This document shows positions 17,119 to 25,724 of a stretch of DNA of 64,000 nucleotides, piece by piece. The position numbers were made by a program, and so were the translations under genes. This DNA is from Reichenbachiella carrageenanivorans (lineage in GTDB: Bacteria; Bacteroidota; Bacteroidia; Cytophagales; Cyclobacteriaceae): assembly GCF_025639805.1 (NCBI RefSeq), contig NZ_CP106735.1:4249501-4313500 (forward strand), written 5' to 3'. Every line of letters starts with the position of its first letter. Position 1 is the stretch's first letter. The notes below the pieces were generated by a model. It ran no database searches, had not been told where the DNA came from, and worked only from the letters and a program-made list of their open reading frames with translations.

Positions 17119-18603
17119 TTGGGAGTAGTCATCAAACAAAGTAGTATTTCTGCCTTTTTCACCTATTTAGGTGCAGGTATCGGCTTTGTCAATACCATCG
17201 TACTGTTTCCTCTGTTTTTATCTACTGAGCAGATCGGTTTGCTCCGCGTTATTCCATCAACGGCTTTTTTGATTACATCTTTTGCGCAATTAGGCATTGG
17301 CCAGGCATTGCTAAAATTTGCCCCAGAGCTTAAGAAGAAACCCGAAGGGTTGGCGCAGCTCATTACATTTTGCGTAATCATTGTCTTGCTAGGATTTCTT
17401 ATTGCCAGTGGCCTACTCTATGTATTTGAGACGCCTATCAAAGCCTATTTCAGCACAAACTCAGAGCTGCTTTCAGACTATTTTTTGGTGGTAACTGTCC
17501 TGATATTGATCCTTTCGCTCCACAACTTATTTGAGACATACGGCCGCCTATTTTTAAAGACCATCGCCCAAAATATCATCAAAGAAATCGTACTTCGCCT
17601 GATGCTCTCCATCAGCGTGGCACTATACTACTTGCAGTTGATCACCTTTCACCAGCTCGTCTATAGTCTAATTCTGATGTATGGGCTGATGCTCCTGATG
17701 CTGATCGGTTACATTTTTGGAATGGGAGAACTCAAGTTTAGCACCAAATTGGATCTGATAAACAAGCCCCTACTCAAACGAATCGGCATGTATTCGATGT
17801 TTGTGATGATCGGTACTGGCAGCACCAATATTGTACTCAATATCGATCAGGTGATGATCTCATCTGCCTTGGGGCTGAGTGCCAATGGCATCTACTCTAC
17901 CGTATTTTATTTTGCCGTGATGATCGAACTCTCTCGACGTGTCATTGCACAAATCACCACACCTCTGGTCTCCGATTCGCTAGAAAACGAAGACTGGCCA
18001 GCTATCGAAAAAATCTACAAGCAAACTTCCATCAACCAGATGGTCGTTGGAGGATTGTTCTTTATCGGACTGATCTGCAATCTGGACAATATTTTTGCAC
18101 TCATGGCCAATGGTGACGAGTTTCGAGCAGGTCGCTATGTGGTCTATTTCATTGGTTTATCCAAAGTCATGGAAATGGCTTTTGCCAATAGTAGTGCCAT
18201 CATATCCATGTCCAGTTACTACAAGTTCAACGTGATCACTATAGCCATTCTAGCCATTTTGATGATTGGTCTTAATCTGATACTAATACCTGCATATGGG
18301 ATCTCAGGTGCTGCTTTTGCCTCCTTTGCTGCCCTATTTATTTTCTCTTTAATGAAAATGATTTTCATTAAAATAAAATTCGGTTTTTCCCCATTTACAT
18401 GGAAAAACGGTTCGCTTCTTTTGATCGGATGTGTCGTTTTGATCTTGGGATTGAACGTACCTACCTTAGACAATTCTCTGCTAGATTTGATTATTCGCTC
18501 CTCTGCTATAGGCTTGGTTTATTGTACAGCCATATATCTATTTAAAATTTCGGCAGAAATAAATGGTGGCTTACAGCACCTTCTGAAAAAACGAAAAGGC
18601 TAG
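17119..18603 (+). CDS. Polysaccharide/lipid-linked oligosaccharide flippase (MATE/MOP superfamily)
   Basis: 494 residues with about 12-14 membrane segments. I chose the TTG at 17119 because it gives MGVVIKQSSISAFFTYLGAG, the usual start of Bacteroidota flippases of this type; no ATG is available, and the frame remains open to 17047 without homology-like sequence. Blocks such as FAQLGIGQALLKFAPEL and YGISGAAFASFAALF are typical of Wzx-like exporters that move polysaccharide precursors across the inner membrane. No glycosyltransferases are nearby. Its stop codon shares two bases with the stop of the convergent DMT gene (CTAG). Confidence 0.82.
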   Translation: MGVVIKQSSISAFFTYLGAGIGFVNTIVLFPLFLSTEQIGLLRVIPSTAFLITSFAQLGIGQALLKFAPELKKKPEGLAQLITFCVIIVLLGFLIASGLLYVFETPIKAYFSTNSELLSDYFLVVTVLILILSLHNLFETYGRLFLKTIAQNIIKEIVLRLMLSISVALYYLQLITFHQLVYSLILMYGLMLLMLIGYIFGMGELKFSTKLDLINKPLLKRIGMYSMFVMIGTGSTNIVLNIDQVMISSALGLSANGIYSTVFYFAVMIELSRRVIAQITTPLVSDSLENEDWPAIEKIYKQTSINQMVVGGLFFIGLICNLDNIFALMANGDEFRAGRYVVYFIGLSKVMEMAFANSSAIISMSSYYKFNVITIAILAILMIGLNLILIPAYGISGAAFASFAALFIFSLMKMIFIKIKFGFSPFTWKNGSLLLIGCVVLILGLNVPTLDNSLLDLIIRSSAIGLVYCTAIYLFKISAEINGGLQHLLKKRKG

Positions 18604-19475
18604 TGCTTCTTTCTGATTGCCAAGACATTACCTATCAGAATCATACCAACACCCAAACCAGCATACCAAGTCATCTGATAATTCTCGAAAACCGATGAGA
18701 TGCCAATGGCTATCACCGGGATAATCACCAATGCATAAGCCGCCTTGTCTGCTCCTACTTTGCTTATGAGTGTGAGGTACGTACCAAAAGCTATAATAGA
18801 ACCAAAAACAGTAAGGTAGAGCAATGAAAAAATATAGGTAACTGACGGGTCAAAAGAAAATGGTCTCCCTAATATCAAGGCTAATATTCCCATCCAGATA
18901 CCTCCATAGAGCATCCCAAAAGCATTGGCTTGTATGACAGGGATCTGATTCGCTGAGTTTCTTGCCGAAGTGATATTGCCCAACGAGGCGACCACCACAG
19001 ACAGAAGCGTAACGCCAGTTCCTACCCATGTCTCACGCGTAAAACTGAGACCCAAAAATTCGTTGCTAAAAATAAGCACGGTACCTGTAAGGCCAAATAG
19101 CGCCGCTAGCAATATACTTTTATTGATCGGTCGTCTGAGAAAAATAGCACCAAAACCCGAATTGAAAAACACCATGGTAGAATAAGCTACAGCAATAAGA
19201 CCACTGGCCAGATAGACTTCCGCCTCATAGACCATCCAATAGTTGACACCAAAAAGCAGCAATCCTTGTAACGCCATAAACGCATGATCTTTCAACGAAA
19301 AACGCATGTTTTTCTTAGCTACTACACAAAAAAACAGCATCAGTATACCTGCCAACCAATACCGGTAAACTACCGAAATCAACGGATCCACGATACCCAA
19401 TTGGAATTTTATGGTAAACCAAGTAGACCCCCAGATGAGGGCAGGAATGATAAATAGCCAAAGATTCTTATTCAT
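18600..19475 (-). CDS. EamA/DMT family transporter
   Basis: 291 residues from MNKNLWLF at 19475; an ATG two codons earlier (19481) is equally possible. Ten hydrophobic segments form two EamA repeats, with the N-terminal PALIWGSTWFTIKFQLG and a C-terminal LVIIPVIAIGISSVFENYQM. Members export amino acids, sugars or drugs, or act as small-metabolite permeases of the inner membrane. There is no operon partner, so the substrate cannot be given. Confidence 0.88.
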   Translation of the reverse strand: MNKNLWLFIIPALIWGSTWFTIKFQLGIVDPLISVVYRYWLAGILMLFFCVVAKKNMRFSLKDHAFMALQGLLLFGVNYWMVYEAEVYLASGLIAVAYSTMVFFNSGFGAIFLRRPINKSILLAALFGLTGTVLIFSNEFLGLSFTRETWVGTGVTLLSVVVASLGNITSARNSANQIPVIQANAFGMLYGGIWMGILALILGRPFSFDPSVTYIFSLLYLTVFGSIIAFGTYLTLISKVGADKAAYALVIIPVIAIGISSVFENYQMTWYAGLGVGMILIGNVLAIRKKH

Positions 19476-19647
19476 GGTCAATGTTCTATAATTAGCGCAA
19501 GCTAAACAATAACCCTAGATGAATAATGCTAATCTGCACCATGAGAAAATATGATACATCGACTAATATCCATCTGACTTGTGGCTATGTGTACAATCAC
19601 TTATATTTATTTGTTTATCACTTTATCATTCATACCAGCTTTAGCGA

Positions 19648-21627
19648 ATGAATCTTCATGAACAAATATTAGATAGTTATGACTCATTGGTAGTCTTTTC
19701 CTTTGACAAGGAATATCGAATTCGTTCGTTAAACAAAAGTGGCGCTCGCCTGCTACATCAGATGTATGGCAGACATGCCAAAATAGGCGATTGTATTTTG
19801 GAGTATTTCAGATCTGGATACAATATTTCTTTGGCTCAAAAGCATTTTGACATGGCATTGAAAGGCAAAAGCTTCACTGTGACAAGGCCTTTTGATTCAG
19901 GTGATTCGATTCGTTATTTAAATCTCATGTATGCCCCTCTCAAAGAAAAAGGTCAAATCTCTGGGTTTTCGGCTATGGTAGTAGATGTGACCGAAAAAAT
20001 GAAACACGACGAGGAGCGTATTCATGTCAACGAACTGTACAAAAGTCTGTTCATGACATCTACTGATGCCATCATGACACTAGAGCCACCTAGTTGGAAT
20101 TTCACCACTGGCAACACGACCATATTACACATGTTTAAGGTGAAAAATCTAGAAGAATGGACCGCAATTGGTCCATGGCAAGTATCTCCTAAGCATCAGC
20201 CTGACGGGGAAGCTTCTGGTCAAAAAGCCAAGCGCATGATCGAAATAGCCATGCAAAATGGTTCTCATTTTTTTGAATGGATTCATCAGCGAATGGACGG
20301 CACTTGCTTTCCTGCAACTGTACTACTGACTAGAGTAGACTATAGCAAAAGACATTTTTTGCAAGCGACTATTCGAGATATTACAAAAGAAAAACAGGCC
20401 GAGAAAGAACTAAAAACACAAACCGAATTGCAGAGTATTTTGATGAAAATATCATCCAAATACATCAACACACCATTAGAAACGGTACATCAAGTCATTC
20501 ATGATTCGCTACGAGAAATAGGTAAGTTTGTGAAAGCAGACCGGTCCTATTTGTTTGAATTTGACGCCATCAACAAAACCATATCTAATACTTACGAATG
20601 GTGTGCCCAAGACATTACGTCTGTAATTGCCGAGTCTCAACAATTACCCATGAATGAAATTAAAGAGTTGGTAGACCCTCTTTTCAACGGAGATTATATC
20701 TATATCGCCGATACTGCTCGTATGATAGACAGCAACTCGAAGAATATTTTGATTACTCAAGAAGTCAAAAGCTTACTCACAGTACCCTTGATGCATGGTC
20801 CAAATTGCATTGGATTTGTAGGATTCGACTCGGTAGTCAATCATCAAACCTATACAAGTAAAGAAATAGCCATCTTGAAGTTATATTCGGATATGCTGGT
20901 GAATATTCAAATGCGAACAGAGAAACAGATGGAACTAGAACAGCTCCTGTATACCACCAAAGACCAAAACAAGCGACTCAAGGAATTTTCCTACATCACT
21001 TCACACAACTTGAGAGCTTCTGTAGCCAATTTGATTGGTCTTTCTGACATGATAGAGGTAATACCCGAAAGCAGAGAATACCTAAGCATGCTAAAGATTA
21101 CCACCCAAAAGCTAGACAAATCACTTACCAACATCAATGATTTGATCAATTTTGAAAATGAAAATGACCTACTCGAAAAAGTAGACTGTAGCCTGTCAGA
21201 AGCCGTACAGCGAGTATTGAAACTGACCAACCAGATCATGAAACATAAAGAAGTAGAACTCACAGTCGACATCGAAGAATCACACACAATTAAAGCCTTC
21301 CCTGCCTATTTGGACAGTATTTTTCACAACCTGATTACCAATGCCTTGAAATATGGCATCACTGATACAGCTAAAAAACTATCTATTCGTGCAAATAAAG
21401 AAACCTCTGGCACTTCTATTTTCATTCAAGATGAAGGATTGGGCATAGACCTGACCAAATACCGAAACAAAATGTTTCAAATAGGCACACGACTGCATGA
21501 CATATCAGATGGGCAAGGGTTAGGACTATTTATGACCAAACGTCAACTAGAGGCCATGGGTGGCCATATTGAGGTAGACAGTCAGACTAATCTCGGTACT
21601 ACTTTTAAACTTCATTTCCAGAATTGA
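19648..21627 (+). CDS. Sensor histidine kinase, PAS-PAS-GAF-HisKA-HATPase, orphan
   Basis: 659 residues without membrane segments. Two PAS-like domains (about 8-120 and 130-250) are followed by a GAF domain (about 265-425) and a kinase core. The H-box SYITSHNLRASVANL has phospho-acceptor H453; ATP-binding boxes are HNLITNALKYG, DEGLGID and GQGLGLFMTKRQL. It is a soluble sensor of a cytosolic or diffusible signal. No response regulator is encoded nearby. A DUF1801 gene begins three bases after the stop and may be cotranscribed. Confidence 0.9.
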   Translation: MNLHEQILDSYDSLVVFSFDKEYRIRSLNKSGARLLHQMYGRHAKIGDCILEYFRSGYNISLAQKHFDMALKGKSFTVTRPFDSGDSIRYLNLMYAPLKEKGQISGFSAMVVDVTEKMKHDEERIHVNELYKSLFMTSTDAIMTLEPPSWNFTTGNTTILHMFKVKNLEEWTAIGPWQVSPKHQPDGEASGQKAKRMIEIAMQNGSHFFEWIHQRMDGTCFPATVLLTRVDYSKRHFLQATIRDITKEKQAEKELKTQTELQSILMKISSKYINTPLETVHQVIHDSLREIGKFVKADRSYLFEFDAINKTISNTYEWCAQDITSVIAESQQLPMNEIKELVDPLFNGDYIYIADTARMIDSNSKNILITQEVKSLLTVPLMHGPNCIGFVGFDSVVNHQTYTSKEIAILKLYSDMLVNIQMRTEKQMELEQLLYTTKDQNKRLKEFSYITSHNLRASVANLIGLSDMIEVIPESREYLSMLKITTQKLDKSLTNINDLINFENENDLLEKVDCSLSEAVQRVLKLTNQIMKHKEVELTVDIEESHTIKAFPAYLDSIFHNLITNALKYGITDTAKKLSIRANKETSGTSIFIQDEGLGIDLTKYRNKMFQIGTRLHDISDGQGLGLFMTKRQLEAMGGHIEVDSQTNLGTTFKLHFQN

Positions 21628-21630
21628 CCC

Positions 21631-21990
21631 ATGCACCCTTCCTTATCTTCTTTTTTCCTTGACGGAAATGAACCTATAAAAAGTTGCTTACTGGCACTAA
21701 GAGAAATACTCCTACAGTTTGACTCTAAAATCAGTGAAACAAAAAAATATGGCATGCCCTGCTACCAATACCAAGGCAAAGCATTTTGCTATCTATGGAC
21801 AGACAAAAAATCCGGGCATCCTTATATACTAGTAGTAGAAGGCCGCCAAATAGACCATCCAGCCCTCGAACAAGGCACTCGTGCAAGAATGAAAATACTT
21901 CCCATCGACCCACAGGCAGATATTCCTATCCATACCATACAAGAAGTACTATCCCTCTCCAAAGCACTTTATGATCGTTCTATCAAATAG
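21631..21990 (+). CDS. DUF1801 protein (YdhG-like)
   Basis: 119 residues. The pattern LREILLQFDSKISETKKYGMPCYQYQGKAFCYL in pieces (about 23-55) is the DUF1801 fold, in which a small alpha/beta domain is thought to bind a ligand or iron; biochemical function is unknown. It starts three bases after the kinase gene, so cotranscription is likely, but a functional link to the kinase is not shown. Confidence 0.8.
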   Translation: MHPSLSSFFLDGNEPIKSCLLALREILLQFDSKISETKKYGMPCYQYQGKAFCYLWTDKKSGHPYILVVEGRQIDHPALEQGTRARMKILPIDPQADIPIHTIQEVLSLSKALYDRSIK

Positions 21991-22043
21991 TCAATACTGT
22001 ATGATTCAATTCTGCTTTCGATTCGAATCATAGAAAACTGGCG

Positions 22044-22766
22044 TTAATTAGGCGCACCTACATCAGCTGCCTTTGCCTTGCCCACAGGGATCGTGAGGTA
22101 AAAATAGAGATCTCTATTGTGCTGCCTGTCGCCAGGATTATCCTTTAGTACATCTACCACACCATAGTAATATCGCACGCCGAGATTCATTCCATCTTTG
22201 GGCTTTAGTTTGAAACCAAAACCAGCCGTAAAACCTGCATCCAGTCTTTTATAATCATTTTGAATATTTTCTTCGAATAGCAAATCACCTCCTGCCACAC
22301 CTTCAGTATACTCATTTATTGCTTTTGTCCGAATACCCACTTGTGGTCCTAGCATCGCGTGAAATTGCGGTGTAATATTATATTTCATCAACAAAGGCAC
22401 TTGAAAATAGCCGATCCTACGTTTCACATCTGCTCCTACCAACACAGAGTCCAGATCATCTATTCCTGATACATTTGAAATGGAGTTGGTGTATCTTACT
22501 CCAGTAGTAGATTTTACCAACACAGCGGGGTTGAATGACCAACGGTCATTCATAATAAAATCAAAATAAAAACCGATATGCAGTGTATGACTCAATTTAC
22601 CGTTCTCCTCGCCAGACAGGTTGGACGACTGCAGTCCGCCGATTAGTCCAAATTCCAACTTATCAGAATTAAGTTTATCCCCCAGCAACAACGAGATCAG
22701 TACTTGGGCATGTGTAGAAAAGGAAAAACAAAACAGACAAGCGGCTAAAGCAACTACTTTTTTCAT
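22044..22766 (-). CDS. Outer membrane beta-barrel protein (PorT family type)
   Basis: 240 residues with a signal peptide ending near A20 (STHAQ). The mature part alternates polar and hydrophobic residues as in an eight-stranded barrel, with EFGLIGGLQSSNLSG, DFIMNDRWSFNPAVLVKS, PLLMKYNITPQFHAMLGPQVG and DAGFTAGFGFKL, a layout typical of the outer-membrane-protein beta-barrel (PF13568) group of Bacteroidota. The C-terminus runs a few residues past the last strand. Function beyond outer membrane location is not predictable. It is a single gene. Confidence 0.75.
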   Translation of the reverse strand: MKKVVALAACLFCFSFSTHAQVLISLLLGDKLNSDKLEFGLIGGLQSSNLSGEENGKLSHTLHIGFYFDFIMNDRWSFNPAVLVKSTTGVRYTNSISNVSGIDDLDSVLVGADVKRRIGYFQVPLLMKYNITPQFHAMLGPQVGIRTKAINEYTEGVAGGDLLFEENIQNDYKRLDAGFTAGFGFKLKPKDGMNLGVRYYYGVVDVLKDNPGDRQHNRDLYFYLTIPVGKAKAADVGAPN

Positions 22767-22834
22767 CTTAGTTAGATTTAATTCACTTTTAAAATTAGAA
22801 TAAAATCAACTAAACGACCCTGTTTCCCACAGAA

Positions 22835-23311
22835 TTAAAGTACAAACTTTACATGTGGAATCATAGCTCTCTTCAGCATCAATCGATAGGATTTATCCGT
22901 TACTTCAATCCAGTTGACTGTGGCGGCTAGCAGCAACTCCCCTCCCATTTTGTAACCTTCAAAACCAAAGTGTTGAGCTACTTTTCCCAATGCCATTTTA
23001 TCTTTCATTCGTATGGCTCTAGCCAATGACTGGATGTCTCTCAGAACGGTCTTCGATGCACCCAAAATCAGCGGCTTCCCCGTAGCCGAAGAGACTACAT
23101 ATAAACCTGACAGATCCGTCATACGGCCTATCCTATCCTGGATCGTTCGAATACCGTTTCCTTTTTTCTGAAAAATACTTACGTCATATCCTGTTTTGAT
23201 CTTACGCCTAAACAGTCTGACTTTAGCACCTAGTTTAGAGGAATAATTAGCATATTTTATGGGTACAGGCTGACTCTGTATATGTGTGGGTATTGTGTTC
23301 ATCTGCTTCAT
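22835..23311 (-). CDS. Hypothetical protein with possible degenerate GIY-YIG-like domain
   Basis: 158 residues, basic, with no signal or membrane segment. I do not recognise it firmly. The stretch SGLYVVSSATGKPLILGAS, followed by VLRDIQS, loosely follows the GIY-YIG nuclease pattern (GLY for GIY, ILG for YIG, then an arginine), and a WIEV block further on could supply the late acidic residue. An upstream part rich in Arg and Lys (KVRLFRRKIKTGYD) might touch nucleic acid. The resemblance is weak. ATG at 23302 is an alternative start. Confidence 0.55.
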   Translation of the reverse strand: MKQMNTIPTHIQSQPVPIKYANYSSKLGAKVRLFRRKIKTGYDVSIFQKKGNGIRTIQDRIGRMTDLSGLYVVSSATGKPLILGASKTVLRDIQSLARAIRMKDKMALGKVAQHFGFEGYKMGGELLLAATVNWIEVTDKSYRLMLKRAMIPHVKFVL

Positions 23312-23691
23312 GGTTTACTTATTTGCTTTATTAGATAACCAATATCATTCCCAAAAAGCGTACAATCTCAAATGCGCTTTAGACACACATATACATCCCA
23401 CAACCCAGGGCTATTGTAGAGTATTTTTCCCAAAAAGGGAAAATATAGTCACTATTGACCCTATTGAACTTCTAGCAATACTTGCTCTAAAATTAGGCCG
23501 TGTTCCGCTCAATCTAACCACTTTTAACTGGTGTTTGAGACTGCCTCCCTGTTTCGGCACCCTTTTATGATCCATAAACCCTACTATGCGAAGCCCCTTT
23601 TCAGACTTGGAGTCAAAGTCAGGATTTTAACCCTCTAATTTCAGCTTTGAATAGAAAATCGTCTAACTTCGCGGATTAAACAGTCGTTCAC
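23312..23691. other. Intergenic region without a supported gene
   Basis: About 380 bases between a reverse-strand gene and queD. I see a 7-bp hairpin TTTTCCC-aaaaa-GGGAAAA at 23425-23443 and no tRNA or convincing small ORF. The short open frame on the + strand here has no coding character. Confidence 0.5.
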
Positions 23692-24048
23692 ATGGTTATT
23701 TACAAAAAGTTCGCATTCGATTCCGCACATTTTTTACCCAATGTACCCGAAGGGCATAAGTGTAAAAACATGCATGGGCATACTTACAATCTGACCGTCT
23801 ATCTCGAAGGAGATTTAGACACAGAGTTGCAATGGGTCATGGACTTCAAAGAACTAAAGGACGTAGTAAAACCCGTTATTGAACGAATCGACCACCAACT
23901 ACTCAATGACATCGCTGGTCTTGAAAACCCAACCGCAGAAAGAATTGTGGTATGGATCTGGGAACAAATACAACCCAAACTGCCACTTTTGAGTAAATTA
24001 GAACTGAACGAAACGCCCACCTCAGGAGCGATCTACGAAGGAAAATAA
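23692..24048 (+). CDS. queD: 6-carboxytetrahydropterin synthase (QueD)
   Basis: 118 residues, the normal size. Zinc ligands are H13 (DSAHFL), H28 and H30 (KNMHGHTY), with the catalytic C24 in EGHKCKN. ERIDHQLLND and the ending LNETPTSGAIYEG are family hallmarks. It converts dihydroneopterin triphosphate to 6-carboxy-tetrahydropterin on the way to queuosine; the related 6-pyruvoyl-tetrahydropterin synthase is the alternative. It precedes the U32 gene by 10 bases, so two tRNA-modification functions share a transcription unit. Confidence 0.9.
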   Translation: MVIYKKFAFDSAHFLPNVPEGHKCKNMHGHTYNLTVYLEGDLDTELQWVMDFKELKDVVKPVIERIDHQLLNDIAGLENPTAERIVVWIWEQIQPKLPLLSKLELNETPTSGAIYEGK

Positions 24049-24058
24049 AAAGAGAGAA

Positions 24059-25300
24059 ATGGAAGCAATTAAACACGATATCGAAATCATGGCACCAGCA
24101 GGCTCATACGAAAGCTTGCAAGCAGCCATCAAAGGAGGAGCCAATTCCATTTACTTTGGTGTAGAGCAGCTCAACATGCGCGCCCGATCTTCCAACAACT
24201 TTACGCTCGAAGACCTTAGGAAAATCGCAGAAATCTGTAAGGAAAACAACATGAAGTCCTATATCACGCTCAACACCGTGATGTATGATCATGATATGAA
24301 CCTGATGCGGGACATCGTGGACGCAGCCAAAGAAAGTGGCATATCTGCCATTATTGCTGCAGATCACTCCGTGATGAACTACGCAAAAAAAATAGGATTT
24401 CCTGTTCACATCTCTACACAGGCCAATATCAGCAACATCGAAACAGTAGAATTTTATGCCATGTATGCCGACGTAATGGTTATGGCTCGTGAACTCAGCT
24501 TGATGCAAGTTGGAGATATCACAAGAGAGATTAAAAAAAGAAACATCACAGGCCCAGCAGGCGAACTCGTAAGAATTGAAGTATTTGCTCACGGGGCACT
24601 TTGCATGGCCGTGTCTGGCAAATGCTACCTCAGCTTACATTCAGATATGGCTTCCGCCAACAGAGGAGCTTGCGTTCAAAACTGCCGTAGAGAATACACC
24701 GTAAAAGATGACCGTGGCAACGAACTCAAGATAGACAACGAATACATCATGAGTGCTGCCGATCTCTGCACAATCGACTTCATGGACAAAGTGGTAGAAG
24801 CAGGTGTGTCAGTCTTTAAAATTGAAGGTCGTGGACGTGCTGCCGACTATGTCTACACCACCACCAAGTGCTACAGAGACGCTGGTGATGCCATCAACGA
24901 AGGCACATATACCCCTGAAAAATTTGCTGCATGGAAAACAGATTTAGAACGCGTATACAACAGAGGATTCTGGGACGGCTACTATCTAGGCAGAAAAATG
25001 GGAGAATGGAGTGAGGTTCACGGCTCTAAAGCTACGACCAAAAAAATCTTACTTGGTAAGGGCATCAAATACTTTAGCAAACTGGGCGTAGGCGAATTTC
25101 TAATGGAAACACATGCATTAGAAAAAGGTGACGAGATTATGATCACAGGACCCACTACTGGCATTGTGAAAGCAACCATCAGCGAGATGCGTGTAGACAA
25201 TCAAATGGTAGACAAAGTCAAGAAAGGTGATAATTTTTCTATCAAAATAGATGAAATGATCCGTCCATCAGACAAACTATACAAAGTAGTGCCTGCCTAA
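24059..25300 (+). CDS. U32-family protein, probable tRNA uridine 5-hydroxylation factor (TrhP-like)
   Basis: 413 residues. A TIM-barrel N-terminal part (IEIMAPAGSYESLQAAIKGG) leads to the U32 signature EVFAHGALCMAVSGKCYLS, then the cysteine pair CVQNCRREY and EGRGRAADYVYT. A C-terminal beta domain (about 335-413) follows. E. coli TrhP (YegQ) introduces 5-hydroxyuridine at tRNA position 34, and related RlhA hydroxylates 23S rRNA; the conserved cysteines probably hold an Fe-S cluster. Older peptidase labels are unlikely to be right. It sits after queD and directly before a ferredoxin gene (no gap). Confidence 0.82.
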   Translation: MEAIKHDIEIMAPAGSYESLQAAIKGGANSIYFGVEQLNMRARSSNNFTLEDLRKIAEICKENNMKSYITLNTVMYDHDMNLMRDIVDAAKESGISAIIAADHSVMNYAKKIGFPVHISTQANISNIETVEFYAMYADVMVMARELSLMQVGDITREIKKRNITGPAGELVRIEVFAHGALCMAVSGKCYLSLHSDMASANRGACVQNCRREYTVKDDRGNELKIDNEYIMSAADLCTIDFMDKVVEAGVSVFKIEGRGRAADYVYTTTKCYRDAGDAINEGTYTPEKFAAWKTDLERVYNRGFWDGYYLGRKMGEWSEVHGSKATTKKILLGKGIKYFSKLGVGEFLMETHALEKGDEIMITGPTTGIVKATISEMRVDNQMVDKVKKGDNFSIKIDEMIRPSDKLYKVVPA

Positions 25301-25528
25301 ATGCACAAAATCACTCAATACCGTGACCGCTGCATTGGGTGTAACGCCTGTGTGGAAATAGCCCCTGACCGCTGGCGCATATCCAAAAAAGATGGAAAAT
25401 GCACCCTCGTTGGAGGCAAGCCTGTCAAAGGCATCTATCATGTAGACATACACGAGCATGAGCTAGAAGACAACAAAAGAGCTGCTATAAGCTGCCCTGT
25501 CAACATCATCAAAATTGACGGGAGGTAG
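25301..25528 (+). CDS. Single-cluster 4Fe-4S ferredoxin
   Basis: 75 residues. CIGCNAC gives C11, C14 and C17, and AAISCPVNII gives C65, the four ligands of one [4Fe-4S] cluster as in ferredoxins of the Fer4_13 type; C34 is extra. The start ATG abuts the TAA of the U32 gene, so the two must be made together. This suggests the ferredoxin is an electron donor or cluster source for the U32 enzyme. A 7-bp hairpin (GGTAGTC/GACTACC) overlaps the stop codon but lacks a T tract. Confidence 0.9.
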   Translation: MHKITQYRDRCIGCNACVEIAPDRWRISKKDGKCTLVGGKPVKGIYHVDIHEHELEDNKRAAISCPVNIIKIDGR

Positions 25529-25675
25529 TCTATTGTAGCTCTGACTACCATTCTCTACACCATAAGACACACATTAAACACCTAAATTTTTAGCACATTC
25601 CAGAGATATAGCCTGTAGTTAGCTATCTTTAATACGAAGCGTTTTCTCAGCTTTGAGAATAAGCCCCTTACATAT

Positions 25676-25713
25676 TACGTAGTTTGTTGTATATTTGTAC
25701 GTAGTTTTACGTA
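25676..25713 (+). promoter_or_regulatory. Promoter and TACGTA-N4-TACGTA operator of the FNR-like gene
   Basis: TATATTTG at 25690-25697 is an exact TAnnTTTG -7 box. Directly after it lies TACGTA-GTTT-TACGTA (25698-25713), a 16-bp dyad of the same length as CRP/FNR sites, ending 11 bases before the ATG. A further TACGTA at 25676-25681 followed by GTTT may be a half-site. The same layout recurs before the NarK-like gene (26498-26521). The position over the start site predicts repression. Confidence 0.65.
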
Positions 25714-25724
25714 TTTAAAGAATT

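Noticed and set aside
23286..23570. 94-codon forward frame between the hypothetical gene and queD
   Set aside because: It starts inside the reverse-strand gene, shows no coding pattern, and its end is unrelated to queD.
24059..25300. Collagenase-type peptidase function for the U32 protein
   Set aside because: The family name is historical; conserved cysteines, the ferredoxin partner and queD next door fit RNA hydroxylation better.
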